NCBI RefSeq assembly: GCF_900176165.1
Contig: NZ_FWWU01000009.1
Span: forward strand, 1,042,001-1,106,000
Direction of reading: 5' to 3'
Source of the DNA: Deinococcus hopiensis KR-140
GTDB taxonomy: Bacteria; Deinococcota; Deinococci; Deinococcales; Deinococcaceae
DNA: 64,000 nucleotides
A program made the translations under genes and the position numbers. The notes beneath the pieces were generated by a model. That model was not told the origin of the DNA. It saw only the letters and a list, made by a program, of their open reading frames with translations, and searched no databases. Positions 46,577-59,817 of the stretch are shown here, piece by piece. Each line of letters opens with the position of its first letter. Position 1 is the stretch's first letter.

Positions 46577-47464
46577 TCAGCGGCCCGTGCGGTCGGTGTC
46601 TGTCAGGTCGTTCGTGGTGGTGCTCGTGCGGGTCGTGGTGCTGCCCGACACGTCGCCACCCTCCAGGTGCACCTCGCCCGTCTTGTTTACGTCCAGCACT
46701 TCGCGTCCGATGGTCTCGGTCACGGTCTGCTGCTCGGTCACGGTGCGCTTACCGATCTCGACTTCCTCGGTAACAAAAGCCTGCTTGCTGACGTTGGCGC
46801 GCTCGGCTTCCAGGTCCACGCGCACCGTCTCGGTGGCGGCTCCCAGGGTGACGTTGCCCTCCACGGGGCGGGCGTCGGTCACGGCGTGGCGCTCGATGAC
46901 GACTTCCTCACGCAGCAGGGGGACGTTCACGGTCTCGGTGTGGGTCTCGACGTGCTTGCCGATCTCCACAGCCCCGGCCCGGAAGCGCTCCTTGTTCACC
47001 AGCAGGCGTTCTTCGAGCAGCTGGAGGCGTTCGGGGGTGCGGAAGGCGTTCTCACGGTAGGTGGTCTCGTCCACCGCCGTGTTCGCGGCGCGCAGGACGC
47101 GCTCGTCGGACGCCAGGCTCTGGTGGTCACTGGTGTAGCTCTGCTCGTAGCGGTACTCGCTGAGGTCGCGCACTTGGTCCTTGGTCAGGCTGTCGAAGTA
47201 CACGCCGTCTTCGGCCATACGGGCCTGCCCGATGGGAATCATGACTTCCTTCGAAGAGAACCAGCCGCCCACGTCCACGATCAGGTAGCGCACGCGGCCT
47301 GAGGAGGAGTCGACCAGGGCGTCACGCACGGTGCCGACCTTCTCGTTGTTGTAGCCGTACACGGTGCTGCCGGTGGGGTTGTACGCGCCCGAGTCGCCGA
47401 GGTCAAGCTGGTAGTCGCGGTCGAGATCCGACAGGCGCATCAGGGAATTCTGGGACTGAGTCAT
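46577..47464 (-). CDS. PRC-barrel and YsnF (DUF2382) domain protein
   Basis: 295 residues. An N-terminal PRC-barrel (about 30-105: GSTVYGYNNEKVGTVRDALV, VRYLIVDVGGWFSSKEVMIP) is followed by a YsnF domain (LLEERLLVNKERFRAGAVEI, VNVPLLREEVVIERHAV, QAFVTEEVEIGKRTVTEQ). The tail is Thr/Asp-rich. GGAGG lies 6 bases before the ATG. This domain pair is typical of Deinococcus stress proteins. It is upstream of, and similar to, the second YsnF gene, suggesting a tandem duplication with domain loss. Confidence 0.85.
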   Translation of the reverse strand: MTQSQNSLMRLSDLDRDYQLDLGDSGAYNPTGSTVYGYNNEKVGTVRDALVDSSSGRVRYLIVDVGGWFSSKEVMIPIGQARMAEDGVYFDSLTKDQVRDLSEYRYEQSYTSDHQSLASDERVLRAANTAVDETTYRENAFRTPERLQLLEERLLVNKERFRAGAVEIGKHVETHTETVNVPLLREEVVIERHAVTDARPVEGNVTLGAATETVRVDLEAERANVSKQAFVTEEVEIGKRTVTEQQTVTETIGREVLDVNKTGEVHLEGGDVSGSTTTRTSTTTNDLTDTDRTGR

Positions 47465-47766
47465 AGGAAACCTCCATTACAACGTTCGAAATGTCCAGGT
47501 TGTTCCCGGTACGCTTAGCAGTGTGCTGTCCGACTTTGGCTACAGGCTGAGCTGACCCTAAAGTCCCTCCTGATCAGACCTTGATCACAACGTTAGGAAG
47601 CCGACGATTGGCAGGGGGCAAAGGGCAGGGGGCCAGAAGTGGCGTCACGGTTGACGACGGGAATGGGTTTTCCGGCTGGGTGTAGCGGGCCCGGCGCACG
47701 CCTCCAACCTCCACTCTTTGCGTTCCGTGCCATTTGCCCCCCGGTCCTCTGCTCTAGCATTTCCCC
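47465..47766. other. divergent intergenic region
   Basis: No gene in these 302 bases between the PRC-barrel gene (-) and threonine aldolase (+). The word ACAACGTT occurs twice, at 47478-47485 and 47588-47595, close to the start and about 125 bases upstream of the PRC-barrel gene. This spacing could mark a regulator site for the stress gene. The threonine aldolase promoter lies at the right edge. Confidence 0.4.
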
Positions 47767-48798
<1,032 letters not shown>

Positions 48799-48879
48799 GT
48801 GGACCCCGGCGCGGAGGTCCGCCGAGCCGTTCCAGGGTTTTGTTGGCGGCTCCCGTGTGCGGCGCGGTACGCTGCGGGC

Positions 48880-49875
48880 ATGACCGCCCCGGACGCCGCG
48901 CCCGCTCCCGTGTCTTCCATGCCCGCACCGGGCATTCGCGCCGTGGACGGCAACCGCGCCGCGCTGACGCTGCTGGCCGTGCAGAACCTGGCTTCCGCTG
49001 TGTTCGCGGCTTCCATTCCGCTGCCCCTGCCGGGAAGGACCGTTCGGGTGGGCCTGGGCCTGCCGCTGGGCACCGCGCTGCTGCTCACCTTCGTGACGAC
49101 GGTGCTGGTCGGGTTGTTGGCCTTCCGTCCCGCGCTGACTGCACTGGTGCGGGACACCCGCTGGCGTACACCGCCCTCATGGGGTACGGCGCTCGCGGCC
49201 TTCGTGCTGGCCTTTCTGGCCTCGCGCGCCTTTGCCGTGGCGTTCGTGACCCTCTTTCCTCAGGGAGCTGACGCGATCCCCCGATTCCTGGGACATGGAC
49301 CGGACCTGTGGGCGCTGCTGCTCGCGGCGGGCGTGCTGGTGCCCTTTGCCGAGGAGGTGGCTTTCCGGGGCCTGATGCTGCGCGGGCACGAGCGGGCAGC
49401 CGGGTTCCTGGTGGCCGCCCTCGCCACGAGCTTCGCCTTTGGCCTCGCGCACGGGGTTCCCGCCAGCGTGGTGGGCATTTTGCCAATGGCCTACGCCCTG
49501 GCGCGGCTGGCCCAGCATACGGGCAGCCTCTGGAACGGCGTGATTGTCCACGTCCTGAACAACACGCTGGCGGTGGGGCTGGGCACCTTTCTGGCGGGCA
49601 GCAGGTTTCCGGACGCGGATCAGGCCACCATCCTGATCAAGAATCAATCGCTGGCCCTGCCCCTGGCCCTGGGCGCGCTGCTGTTTGGGGTGGCCGTGCT
49701 GGCGGTGCTGCACCTGTGGCTCACGCCAAAAGAAGACCCACAGGTGCGCGCAGCGCCCGGGCCCTGGCTTAGCGCGGCGTACGTCGTCATCGTGCTGTTC
49801 GGCCTGCTGACAGCGGCGTTGACCCTGCCCACGGTGCAGCAGGCCCTGACCCATTTGCAGGGGGCCATGCGCTAA
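48880..49875 (+). CDS. CPBP family intramembrane metalloprotease
   Basis: 331 residues with about eight helices. The CAAX/CPBP catalytic motifs are present: EEVAFRGLMLRG (EExxxR), FAFGLAHGVPASVVG (FxxxH) and WNGVIVHVLNNTLAVGLG (HxxxN). Members cleave prenylated or other peptides in the membrane, or act in bacteriocin immunity and signalling. TACGCT (48868-48873) sits 6 bases before the ATG with a TTGGCG 19 bases further, supporting a leaderless start. It follows threonine aldolase on the same strand but has its own promoter. Confidence 0.87.
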   Translation: MTAPDAAPAPVSSMPAPGIRAVDGNRAALTLLAVQNLASAVFAASIPLPLPGRTVRVGLGLPLGTALLLTFVTTVLVGLLAFRPALTALVRDTRWRTPPSWGTALAAFVLAFLASRAFAVAFVTLFPQGADAIPRFLGHGPDLWALLLAAGVLVPFAEEVAFRGLMLRGHERAAGFLVAALATSFAFGLAHGVPASVVGILPMAYALARLAQHTGSLWNGVIVHVLNNTLAVGLGTFLAGSRFPDADQATILIKNQSLALPLALGALLFGVAVLAVLHLWLTPKEDPQVRAAPGPWLSAAYVVIVLFGLLTAALTLPTVQQALTHLQGAMR

Positions 49876-49984
49876 GGGACGGAAAGACGGCGCTGCGTTC
49901 TCGGTCTTGGGAAAGGGCCGCCGGGTCTCCTGAACTGGCGGCCAGGGCATCCCACCCATTTCGCCCCCGCTAGAGTGACTCCAC

Positions 49985-50683
49985 ATGGCCCGCCGCCCAC
50001 CACATTCTCGCCCCGTCCCGCCGCCCCCACCTCCGGAAGCGCCACCCGCCGCCGAACTGCTGCGCTCGCCGACAACTTTTTTCGGACGTCTGCGGGCCGT
50101 CGCGCCCCTCGCGCACCGCTACGCGGCTCCCATGCTGCTTACGGCCCTACTCGCCGGGGTGCTCTACGCCCTGCTGATGCGTCCGGTGGTGGGCACCCTG
50201 TCCGGACAGGCCCACGCGGCCCCCGCCTTCGCCGCGCAGGCCACCAACGTCTTCGGTACTTTTTTCCTGACGGTGGTGGGGGCGGCGCTGATGGCGGGTC
50301 TGGGGTTCCTGGGGGCGGGCCGTGAAGGCCGGGCGGCCGAGGTCTACGGGGCCACCTTCGTGCTCCTGCCCCCCGCTTACGCCCTGCTCGCGGCGCTGCT
50401 GCTGGTGCTGCCCGCGCCGGAGATGCCCGCCCTTCCGCCCGGCCATGACCTGCTCGCCGCGCAGCGGGAGTCCCTGCGGGCCGTGGCCGTGGCCCCACTG
50501 ACCCGCGTGACCCTGTTCGCGATGGGGCTTGGCACGCTCGCCCAGTTCGCCCTCGCCTACCGGGGCTTCCGGACGCTTGTGGGTCCGTCCTCCCGCGCGC
50601 TGCTGGCCACCCTGCTGCCCCTGCTGCCCGTCCTGGCCCTGACGGCGCTGGGGCTGTGGCCGATCCTGGCAGCGCTGAAGTGA
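49985..50683 (+). CDS. Yip1-domain-like membrane protein
   Basis: 232 residues. After a proline-rich N-terminus, five hydrophobic helices (about 48-70, 88-112, 120-142, 170-190, 203-230) fit the Yip1/YIPF membrane domain. The N-terminal LLRSPTTFFGRLR resembles the pre-helix block of bacterial Yip1 proteins. Function is unknown. TAGAGT (49971-49976) lies 8 bases before the ATG. Confidence 0.6.
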   Translation: MARRPPHSRPVPPPPPPEAPPAAELLRSPTTFFGRLRAVAPLAHRYAAPMLLTALLAGVLYALLMRPVVGTLSGQAHAAPAFAAQATNVFGTFFLTVVGAALMAGLGFLGAGREGRAAEVYGATFVLLPPAYALLAALLLVLPAPEMPALPPGHDLLAAQRESLRAVAVAPLTRVTLFAMGLGTLAQFALAYRGFRTLVGPSSRALLATLLPLLPVLALTALGLWPILAALK

Positions 50684-50768
50684 GGGGAGCCGTTGGCCCT
50701 CGGCGTTTGGCCGCTGGGGATCAGCAAAGACAAGGGGAGCCAGGGCTCAGCCCCCCTCTGCGTCCCAC

Positions 50769-51275
<507 letters not shown>

Positions 51276-51359
51276 ACGCCTTCCGGTACGCGGAAGTGCA
51301 GGCGGGGGTTCCAGCCGTGAGGCAAACGCCCGTTAGGAGCGGTGCGCTAAGCTTCCCGT

Positions 51360-51941
<582 letters not shown>

Positions 51942-51948
51942 GGGGCCG

Positions 51949-52303
51949 TCAACGGTCGGCTTTTTCAGCGAAGACAGGGAGGCGGGCGTGGGCCCGCCCT
52001 CGTCCGGTTGCCCAGCTCTGCTCGTAACCCGTGGCCCGCCAGGTGCAGCCGCCGCGGGCGAGGAGCACCCCCCCGGAACGTCTGGCCCATGACCTTGCTG
52101 CTGAGGCGTTCCTCGCCATGCAGGCTGATGGTGCCCGTCACCTGCGCCCTGCCGCCACTTACCTGCGCCTTGCCCTCCTCGGCCGTGTTTTTCGCCGCGG
52201 TGCGGACGGTCTTGGCATCGGCCTGGGCGGAGGCGGTGCATCCGGCATAGGCGGCGTTGCCCAGGGCCAGCACCGTTCCCGTCAGGGCGAGGCCCAGCGT
52301 TTG
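51949..52303 (-). pseudogene. secreted-protein gene broken by a repeat and a G-tract frameshift
   Basis: Reading leftward from the repeat border, LRQTLGLALTGTVLALGNAA gives a signal peptide, followed by YAGCTASAQADAKTVRTAAK and VTGTISLHGEERLSSKVMGQ. At 52068-52074 a run of seven G (minus strand) shifts the frame. With six G the frame continues VLLARGGCTWRATGYEQSWA to FAEKADR and a stop at 51949. The native start codon has been replaced by the end of repeat copy F (CTG instead of ATG). The protein family is unknown. Confidence 0.6.
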
Positions 52304-52415
52304 GCGCAGTTGTCCGAATGGGGCGCCGCGCGTGGAAGGGCATCCCTCGCGGCGCCCCATTCTCCCCCATGCGCATTTCGCTCGCCGGCCCCGGTCAAAG
52401 TGCGCGTCAGTGCGG
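52304..52415 (-). repeat. dispersed structured repeat, family 1, copy F
   Basis: Minus-strand copy with the right end GGACAACTGCGC, the long stem GAATGGGGCGCCG against CGGCGCCCCATTC, and the GGCCCCGG-flanked inner part. The distal end is shortened: the A-rich hairpin is reduced to TTTGACC. It separates the broken secreted-protein gene from the 3-hydroxybutyryl-CoA dehydrogenase stop codon by eight bases. Confidence 0.8.
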
Positions 52416-52422
52416 GTCGGCG

Positions 52423-53259
<837 letters not shown>

Positions 53260-53324
53260 GTTTTCTCCTTAGGCTTTCAGCCTAAAGTCATCAGCTCCAG
53301 GCAAAAAAACTGACGGCTGACCGC

Positions 53325-53648
53325 TTATTCCACCAGCGGGACGCCTTCCAGCATCACGGCTTTGCTCCGCTTGACCGGCGTGAAGGCCGTGTACGTGTAC
53401 GCCGAGCAGCCTTCCAGCACAAAGGGGTCCGCCTTGAACACCTCTTCGAGTTGCTCCTGGCTCTCGGCCTGGGCCAGGAGCACGCCGCCCGTGCCGTCCA
53501 CCTTGCGGCCCGAGGTCAGGAAAAGGCCGGAGACGTAGTGCTGGTCCAGCCAGGCACGGTGCCGGGGCGTGACGGCGGCGAGTTCGTCTCCACCCTTGAG
53601 GTAACGGCTCTGGATAATCCACAGGGTGGGGGCAGCGTTTTGGGTCAT
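53325..53648 (-). CDS. YCII-related domain protein
   Basis: 107-residue ferredoxin-like YciI-type protein. The conserved His is in VTPRHRAWLDQHYVSG, and GGVLLAQAESQEQLEEVFKA and DPFVLEGCSAYTYTAFTPVK fit the family. Function is unknown, though some relatives act as small dehalogenase or peroxidase-like enzymes. TAAGCT (53655-53660) lies 6 bases before the ATG and contains the stop codon of the thiolase gene, so it may have its own leaderless message within the operon. Confidence 0.85.
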   Translation of the reverse strand: MTQNAAPTLWIIQSRYLKGGDELAAVTPRHRAWLDQHYVSGLFLTSGRKVDGTGGVLLAQAESQEQLEEVFKADPFVLEGCSAYTYTAFTPVKRSKAVMLEGVPLVE

Positions 53649-53657
53649 GCGTCCAGC

Positions 53658-54839
<1,182 letters not shown>

Positions 54840-54862
54840 GGGGGCAGTCTAGCGCGAAGAAG

Positions 54863-55171
54863 CTAACGGGCGTTCGTTTGGTCGGGGTTGTATTCCATCC
54901 ACACCCGCTCCTCGAACCCGCCCCGTTCCGCCGCCTTCTTCGCCCGCAGCGTTTCCAGAGTGCCCGGCATCAGGCCATGGAAAGCGGCCAACGCGTGCAG
55001 CACTTCCAGCACATCGGCCAGCTCCTCCGCTGTCCGGTCCGCACGGTATTCCTCGACTTCTTCCGTCAATTTGTCCAGCAAGGCCGCCGCGTACTCGGCC
55101 TCATCCAGCTTCCGGTAGGTGCCCCCAGGGAAGCGTTCGGGTATACGGTCACGCACCAGCTTGGCAGGCAT
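54863..55171 (-). CDS. MazG-like nucleoside triphosphate pyrophosphohydrolase
   Basis: 102 residues of the all-alpha phosphoribosyl-ATP pyrophosphohydrolase/MazG-like group. KLVRDRIPERF is the typical opening, and the metal-binding helix motif is LTEEVEEYRADRTAEELADV (EExxE...ExxD). It probably cleans non-canonical NTPs. TAGCCT (55178-55183) is 6 bases upstream of the ATG. It is divergent from ffh with 49 bases between the two starts, so both promoters overlap. Confidence 0.83.
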   Translation of the reverse strand: MPAKLVRDRIPERFPGGTYRKLDEAEYAAALLDKLTEEVEEYRADRTAEELADVLEVLHALAAFHGLMPGTLETLRAKKAAERGGFEERVWMEYNPDQTNAR

Positions 55172-55220
55172 GGGGGGAGGCTACACCAAGCGTTTGCCCG
55201 ACGCGCGCTAGACTCGCCCC

Positions 55221-56570
<1,350 letters not shown>

Positions 56571-56582
56571 GTCCCATCCGCG

Positions 56583-56643
56583 TTGACACACCCGAGTTCC
56601 GCCCGTGTACTCACTCCCGCTGACCTGAACAAGGCAGCGGGAG
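56583..56643 (+). promoter_or_regulatory. promoter of the truncated tRNA-Lys gene
   Basis: TTGACA (56583-56588), a 17-base spacer and TGTACT (56606-56611) precede the tRNA fragment at 56661 by about 50 bases. A hairpin CTCCCGCTG/CAGCGGGAG (56614-56643) lies between. The presence of a promoter suggests the fragment was once a working tRNA gene in place. Confidence 0.55.
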
Positions 56644-56660
56644 AAGAGTGCGGCACCAGC

Positions 56661-56698
56661 GGGACGTTAGCTCAATCGGTAGAGCGGCTGACTTTTAA
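56661..56698 (+). pseudogene. tRNA-Lys(UUU) gene truncated at the anticodon loop
   Basis: The 38 bases equal positions 1-38 of the intact tRNA-Lys at 61780 with a single difference at position 26. The match ends exactly at the last base of the anticodon loop (CTTTTAA). The following bases do not form the 3' half. Integrases of many mobile elements recombine at tRNA anticodon loops, so this looks like an insertion break. Confidence 0.85.
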
Positions 56699-56815
56699 GA
56701 GGCTTTTGCCCCAGCACGTGCCAAGCGCAAAGACACGGGCTTCACCGCATCCTTTGAATGGATGAACCCAACAATCAGTCGCTCCCCTGGCCCTGGTGGC
56801 GGGGAGTGATTTGCT

Positions 56816-57235
56816 ATGGAATTGATGCAGTTGCACGAGGCGCACGCACGTCACCTGAAGGCCCTCCGACGCTCTAAAGAGACCACGCGGTTCTATAGGC
56901 AGTGACGGACCTGAGTAGATTCGTTGAATCACAAGAGCGTCAGCCTGCAGTCTCTGAGATCACACGCGCTGTCCTGATTCTCTGCCAGGAAGCCATGTTC
57001 GAGCGAGGAATGAAGGTGGGCGCAGTTGCAGCCATGATGCGAGGTTTGAGGGCAACATTTCGGTGGGCGGTCGAAGAGGAGCTCCTCAAGCGGGACCCGA
57101 CAAATAAGCTGCCGATGCCCAGTGCAAAGGGCGAGCAACCCCATGCCATCACGCCGGATGAGGTGCGCGAGTGCCTCCGAGTGGCGCGCGAGACGCCGCA
57201 CCCTCTGCGCATCCAGCGAAAGGCTGCGCGCGCTG
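56816..57235 (+). pseudogene. tyrosine-type integrase remnant
   Basis: The first 29 codons, MELMQLHEAHARHLKALRRS to TTRFYR, are the opening helix of the core-binding domain. A frameshift near 56902 then gives TDLSRFVESQERQPAVSEIT and GAVAAMMRGLRATFRWAVEE, ending LLKRDPTNKLPMPSAKGEQP and ITPDEVRECLRVA, which is the junction to the catalytic domain. The catalytic R-H-R-Y part is missing. It lies directly after the cut tRNA gene, as expected for the integrase of an element inserted there. Confidence 0.8.
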
Positions 57236-57249
57236 AAACCACCAGGCGG

Positions 57250-57547
57250 GCTGCCCCCCGGTCAATTCAATCTCGGCCAGAGAGGTGGGCTGGTCATCCG
57301 GTGATACGAGCATCCGCTTGGTGAACGCAAAGGCCCGCTTGAGCGCCGCGTCCCCGTGTGGACCCGTGGGAAGGGCGAGCAGCACCTCCAGGCAGCTGAG
57401 GAGCAGCAGGCGCGTGCCGATGTACTGACTGGGGGCACCGTCCGTGCTGCAAATTTCATCCTCGCAGAGCAGGGCCGGCGGACGGGCGAGTTCCGGAAAA
57501 GCTGCGGCCACGCCCAGATGAATGTGCCCGAAGGTCAGGGAAGTCAT
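57250..57547 (-). pseudogene. truncated gene downstream of the macro-domain gene
   Basis: Begins MTSLTFGHIHLGVAAAFPEL, with RLLLLSCLEVLLALPTG and LKRAFAFTKRMLVSPDDQ, and loses protein-like character near 57250 where the integrase remnant ends on the other strand. The ATG overlaps the stop of the macro-domain gene (ATGA), so both were one operon. No family is recognised. The junction at about 57240 looks like a deletion or insertion boundary. Confidence 0.45.
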
Positions 57548-57955
57548 GGACGGACCGGGAGGTCATATACGCTAACCGCCACATCCTGGTCTGCGAGTTT
57601 ATCGCGGATGATGCCCTCGAGGATCACCCAGTCTCCGCCCGCCAGTCCTGCGCCGATGCGGGGCATATGCACGCTCGCCTGATGTTCCTGGGCAAAGTCA
57701 CGAACATGGGCCAGACCTATGCGGACGGCCTCGTACCGAACAGGAGGGAGGTCCGTGCGGACACCTTTGCGCGAACGGCACGTCACCGGGTTCTTTTGCC
57801 CAGGCCCGGTAGGCTCTTTCCGGTTCTGGCCACCGGCGGGAGAGTGGCACGACGAAGCCGGCGCCCCACGCGCCGATGTCCTTGCACACGTGGACAATGA
57901 CCCGTGTACCTGTGCCAGTGGGTCTGGTCGCGTCTCCCGTCTGATAGGTCAGCAT
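57544..57955 (-). pseudogene. macro-domain (ADP-ribose binding) gene with internal deletion
   Basis: The start MLTYQTGDATRPTGTGTRVI, VIVHVCKDIGAWGAGFVVPL and SRRWPEPERAYRAWAKEPGD belong to the macro-domain family that binds or removes ADP-ribose. After GDVPFA the frame shifts, and coding resumes in another phase as GVRTDLPPVRYEAVRIGLAH and SVHMPRIGAGLAGGDWVILE to VAVSVYDLP. Compared with relatives, about 25 residues around the middle strand are missing at the junction. The gene is therefore inactive, though both ends are well kept. Confidence 0.75.
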
Positions 57956-58050
57956 GGTCGCTGGTCATCCTGCCATGGGCGCGACTTGCGTGCTGTCCGC
58001 CAGGCGGTGGAGGGGTCGGGCGCAGCGCTGGCCCGGAGGGGAAGAGGGGC

Positions 58051-58262
58051 GAATACCGCACTTTACCCGCGCGACCCACGTGTTTTCCCCGCGCGAGTCA
58101 CGCACTTTACCCGTGGAGCCGACACCTTTTCCCCGCCGGTTCGACGTACTTTCCCCGTGTATCCAGGGTTCGAATCGGGCGTTCTGGCAGCTTGCCACGC
58201 GGGGAAAGTGCGGTCCTTTTGCGGGCAAAGTGCGGTATTCGCGCGGGGAAAGTGCGGAATAC
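58051..58262. repeat. iteron array of a plasmid-type replication origin
   Basis: Eight copies of a unit close to CGCGGGGAAAGTGCGG. Five point to the minus strand (starting about 58051, 58077, 58099, 58121, 58141) and three to the plus strand (about 58198, 58220, 58242). Spacing is about 22 bp in both blocks, two turns of DNA, so an initiator would bind one face. The blocks converge on a 38-base centre at 58160-58197. The outer copies carry extra GAATAC/GTATTC arms. The RepA-type gene begins 95 bases after the array. Confidence 0.9.
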
Positions 58263-58356
58263 AGGTTGTATAAGTACCTCCAGAACGGCGTATACCCACT
58301 CCTTTGATTGATCATCAAATCAAAAGGGATCTTTTGGAGTTGATTACAATCAGGTA
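58263..58356 (+). promoter_or_regulatory. AT-rich segment and leaderless promoter of the initiator gene
   Basis: This 94-base stretch is the most AT-rich in the neighbourhood, as expected for a DNA-unwinding element. It contains nested palindromes around TTTGATTGATCATCAAAT and CAAAAGGGATCTTTTG. TACAAT (58345-58350) lies 6 bases before the initiator ATG. The palindromes could be operator sites for autoregulation by the initiator. Confidence 0.65.
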
Positions 58357-59646
58357 ATGCAGAACCCGCGCATCAGCGAACTGGACCTGGCCCGCGCCGG
58401 CATTGTGAGCGCTTCACAGGCAGCGCCCAGGGAAAAGGAGTGGATGGCGGAGTTTGAGGCCAATGGCGTGTGGTACGCCGTGGCGGGGCATGCCCACCGG
58501 GGAAGGCCATACGGACTCGACGGTGACATCCTCGTGGCGTTGCAAACGCTCTTTTTCCGGGCGGGCTGTCCGGAGAACAACCGCCTGCGTGTTCCCCCGG
58601 GGGTGCTGATTGGCATGGTGGGGCTGTCGCGCTCCAGCAAGGATTACGTCCGCTTGCGCGAAGGCGTGCTCCGCCTGGCCTCGGTCCGCTGGGAGATGAC
58701 GGCGCGCTGGCAGGGGGGCGGAGCGAAAGCGGAGAGCCGCACAGTTTCGACGGGACTGATTTCGGACCTGTGGCTCGATGACGACGCGCAGCTTTCCGAT
58801 ACGGTGGGCGTTCAGGTCAGCCCGGATTCACTGATTGACGTGGTGTTCACGACCACGTTCGCATCACTGATTCGCGACGGGCTGTACCAGATTCTGGACG
58901 GTGACCTGATGATGCGCCTGGGCAGCAGCCCGAGCCGCGCGCTGTACCGCTGTCTGGCCGCTCACCGCATCCGTGGGGATCAACTGGCCCAGGAGATGCG
59001 CGTCAACTTGCGCGACTGGCTGCTGGCCTGTGGGATCAATGGACGCATGGACACCGTGTTGCGGGGGCTTGACGCAGCGCACGAGCGGTTGATTGAGGAG
59101 GAGTACCTCTCAGTGGTCGAAGACGGGGGGCGGGGAGGCAGCCGCACGCTCACCTACCGCTTCCGCTCCGCTGCCCGCCCTGAACTGGTGGAGCAACTTC
59201 AGCGGCGTGGCGTGATTTCCAGCGTTGCGGCCACACCTTCAGCGGACTACCCGGAGCGCATCCTCCCGGCGATTCACGCGGTCGAGCACCGCATTCAGCA
59301 GGGCTGGAAGCCCAGGTCTGTGCCTTCGGCAGTGGTGGACGCCATCAAAAATCCTCAGAAGTGGGATTACTCGCCTCAGCTTCAGAAGCCCGTTGTTGCG
59401 CGCCTCCCTCGCAAGCCGGTCACACCCAGAGCAGCCCCGGCAGAAGTCGACGTGCCGATCGACCCTGCCCAGACCCTGCGTGCTCTGCTGCGGGTCAAGC
59501 TGAACCGCCCCTTGTCTGGTGCCGCCGCTCAAGCGTTGGAGAACCTGCCCCCGGAGGGCCTCCCGGCGCTGATTCACGCGCTCTCGGTCAGGCCCAGAGA
59601 AGAAGCCCTGGCGTTCACTGCTGTAATGCTGGGCACGCCGCTCTAA
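58357..59646 (+). CDS. plasmid replication initiator protein (RepA type)
   Basis: 429-residue protein resembling the replication initiators of Deinococcus plasmids. The N-terminal half reads like a winged-helix initiator: GLDGDILVALQTLFFR, VPPGVLIGMVGLSRSSKDYV, then RLREGVLRLASVRWEM. A second block, LYQILDGDLMMRLGSSPSRA and MRVNLRDWLLACGIN, fits the second winged helix. The C-terminal 130 residues are a Pro/Arg-rich linker and short helical tail. The reading frame is intact. Eight iterons and an AT-rich segment lie just upstream. The assignment rests on architecture and context. Confidence 0.8.
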   Translation: MQNPRISELDLARAGIVSASQAAPREKEWMAEFEANGVWYAVAGHAHRGRPYGLDGDILVALQTLFFRAGCPENNRLRVPPGVLIGMVGLSRSSKDYVRLREGVLRLASVRWEMTARWQGGGAKAESRTVSTGLISDLWLDDDAQLSDTVGVQVSPDSLIDVVFTTTFASLIRDGLYQILDGDLMMRLGSSPSRALYRCLAAHRIRGDQLAQEMRVNLRDWLLACGINGRMDTVLRGLDAAHERLIEEEYLSVVEDGGRGGSRTLTYRFRSAARPELVEQLQRRGVISSVAATPSADYPERILPAIHAVEHRIQQGWKPRSVPSAVVDAIKNPQKWDYSPQLQKPVVARLPRKPVTPRAAPAEVDVPIDPAQTLRALLRVKLNRPLSGAAAQALENLPPEGLPALIHALSVRPREEALAFTAVMLGTPL

Positions 59647-59817
59647 GGTTTCTGGGGGACAGGCCGACTCTGAGCAGGTGCCGCTTTCCTGGAATGGGGC
59701 CACTCGCTTCGGCAGGTAAGCGGCCAAGCTGCGGTCCGGACAACCACTGGCTTATCTCCGGGCACCAGTGGCTGGCACGACGATCGGTGAACCTGGCACG
59801 GGCTATAGAGTTGCGCG

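Noticed and set aside
58051..58262. CRISPR array
   Set aside because: The repeats are short, imperfect, present in both orientations and lack unique spacers of constant length; no cas genes are nearby. The array fits iterons instead.
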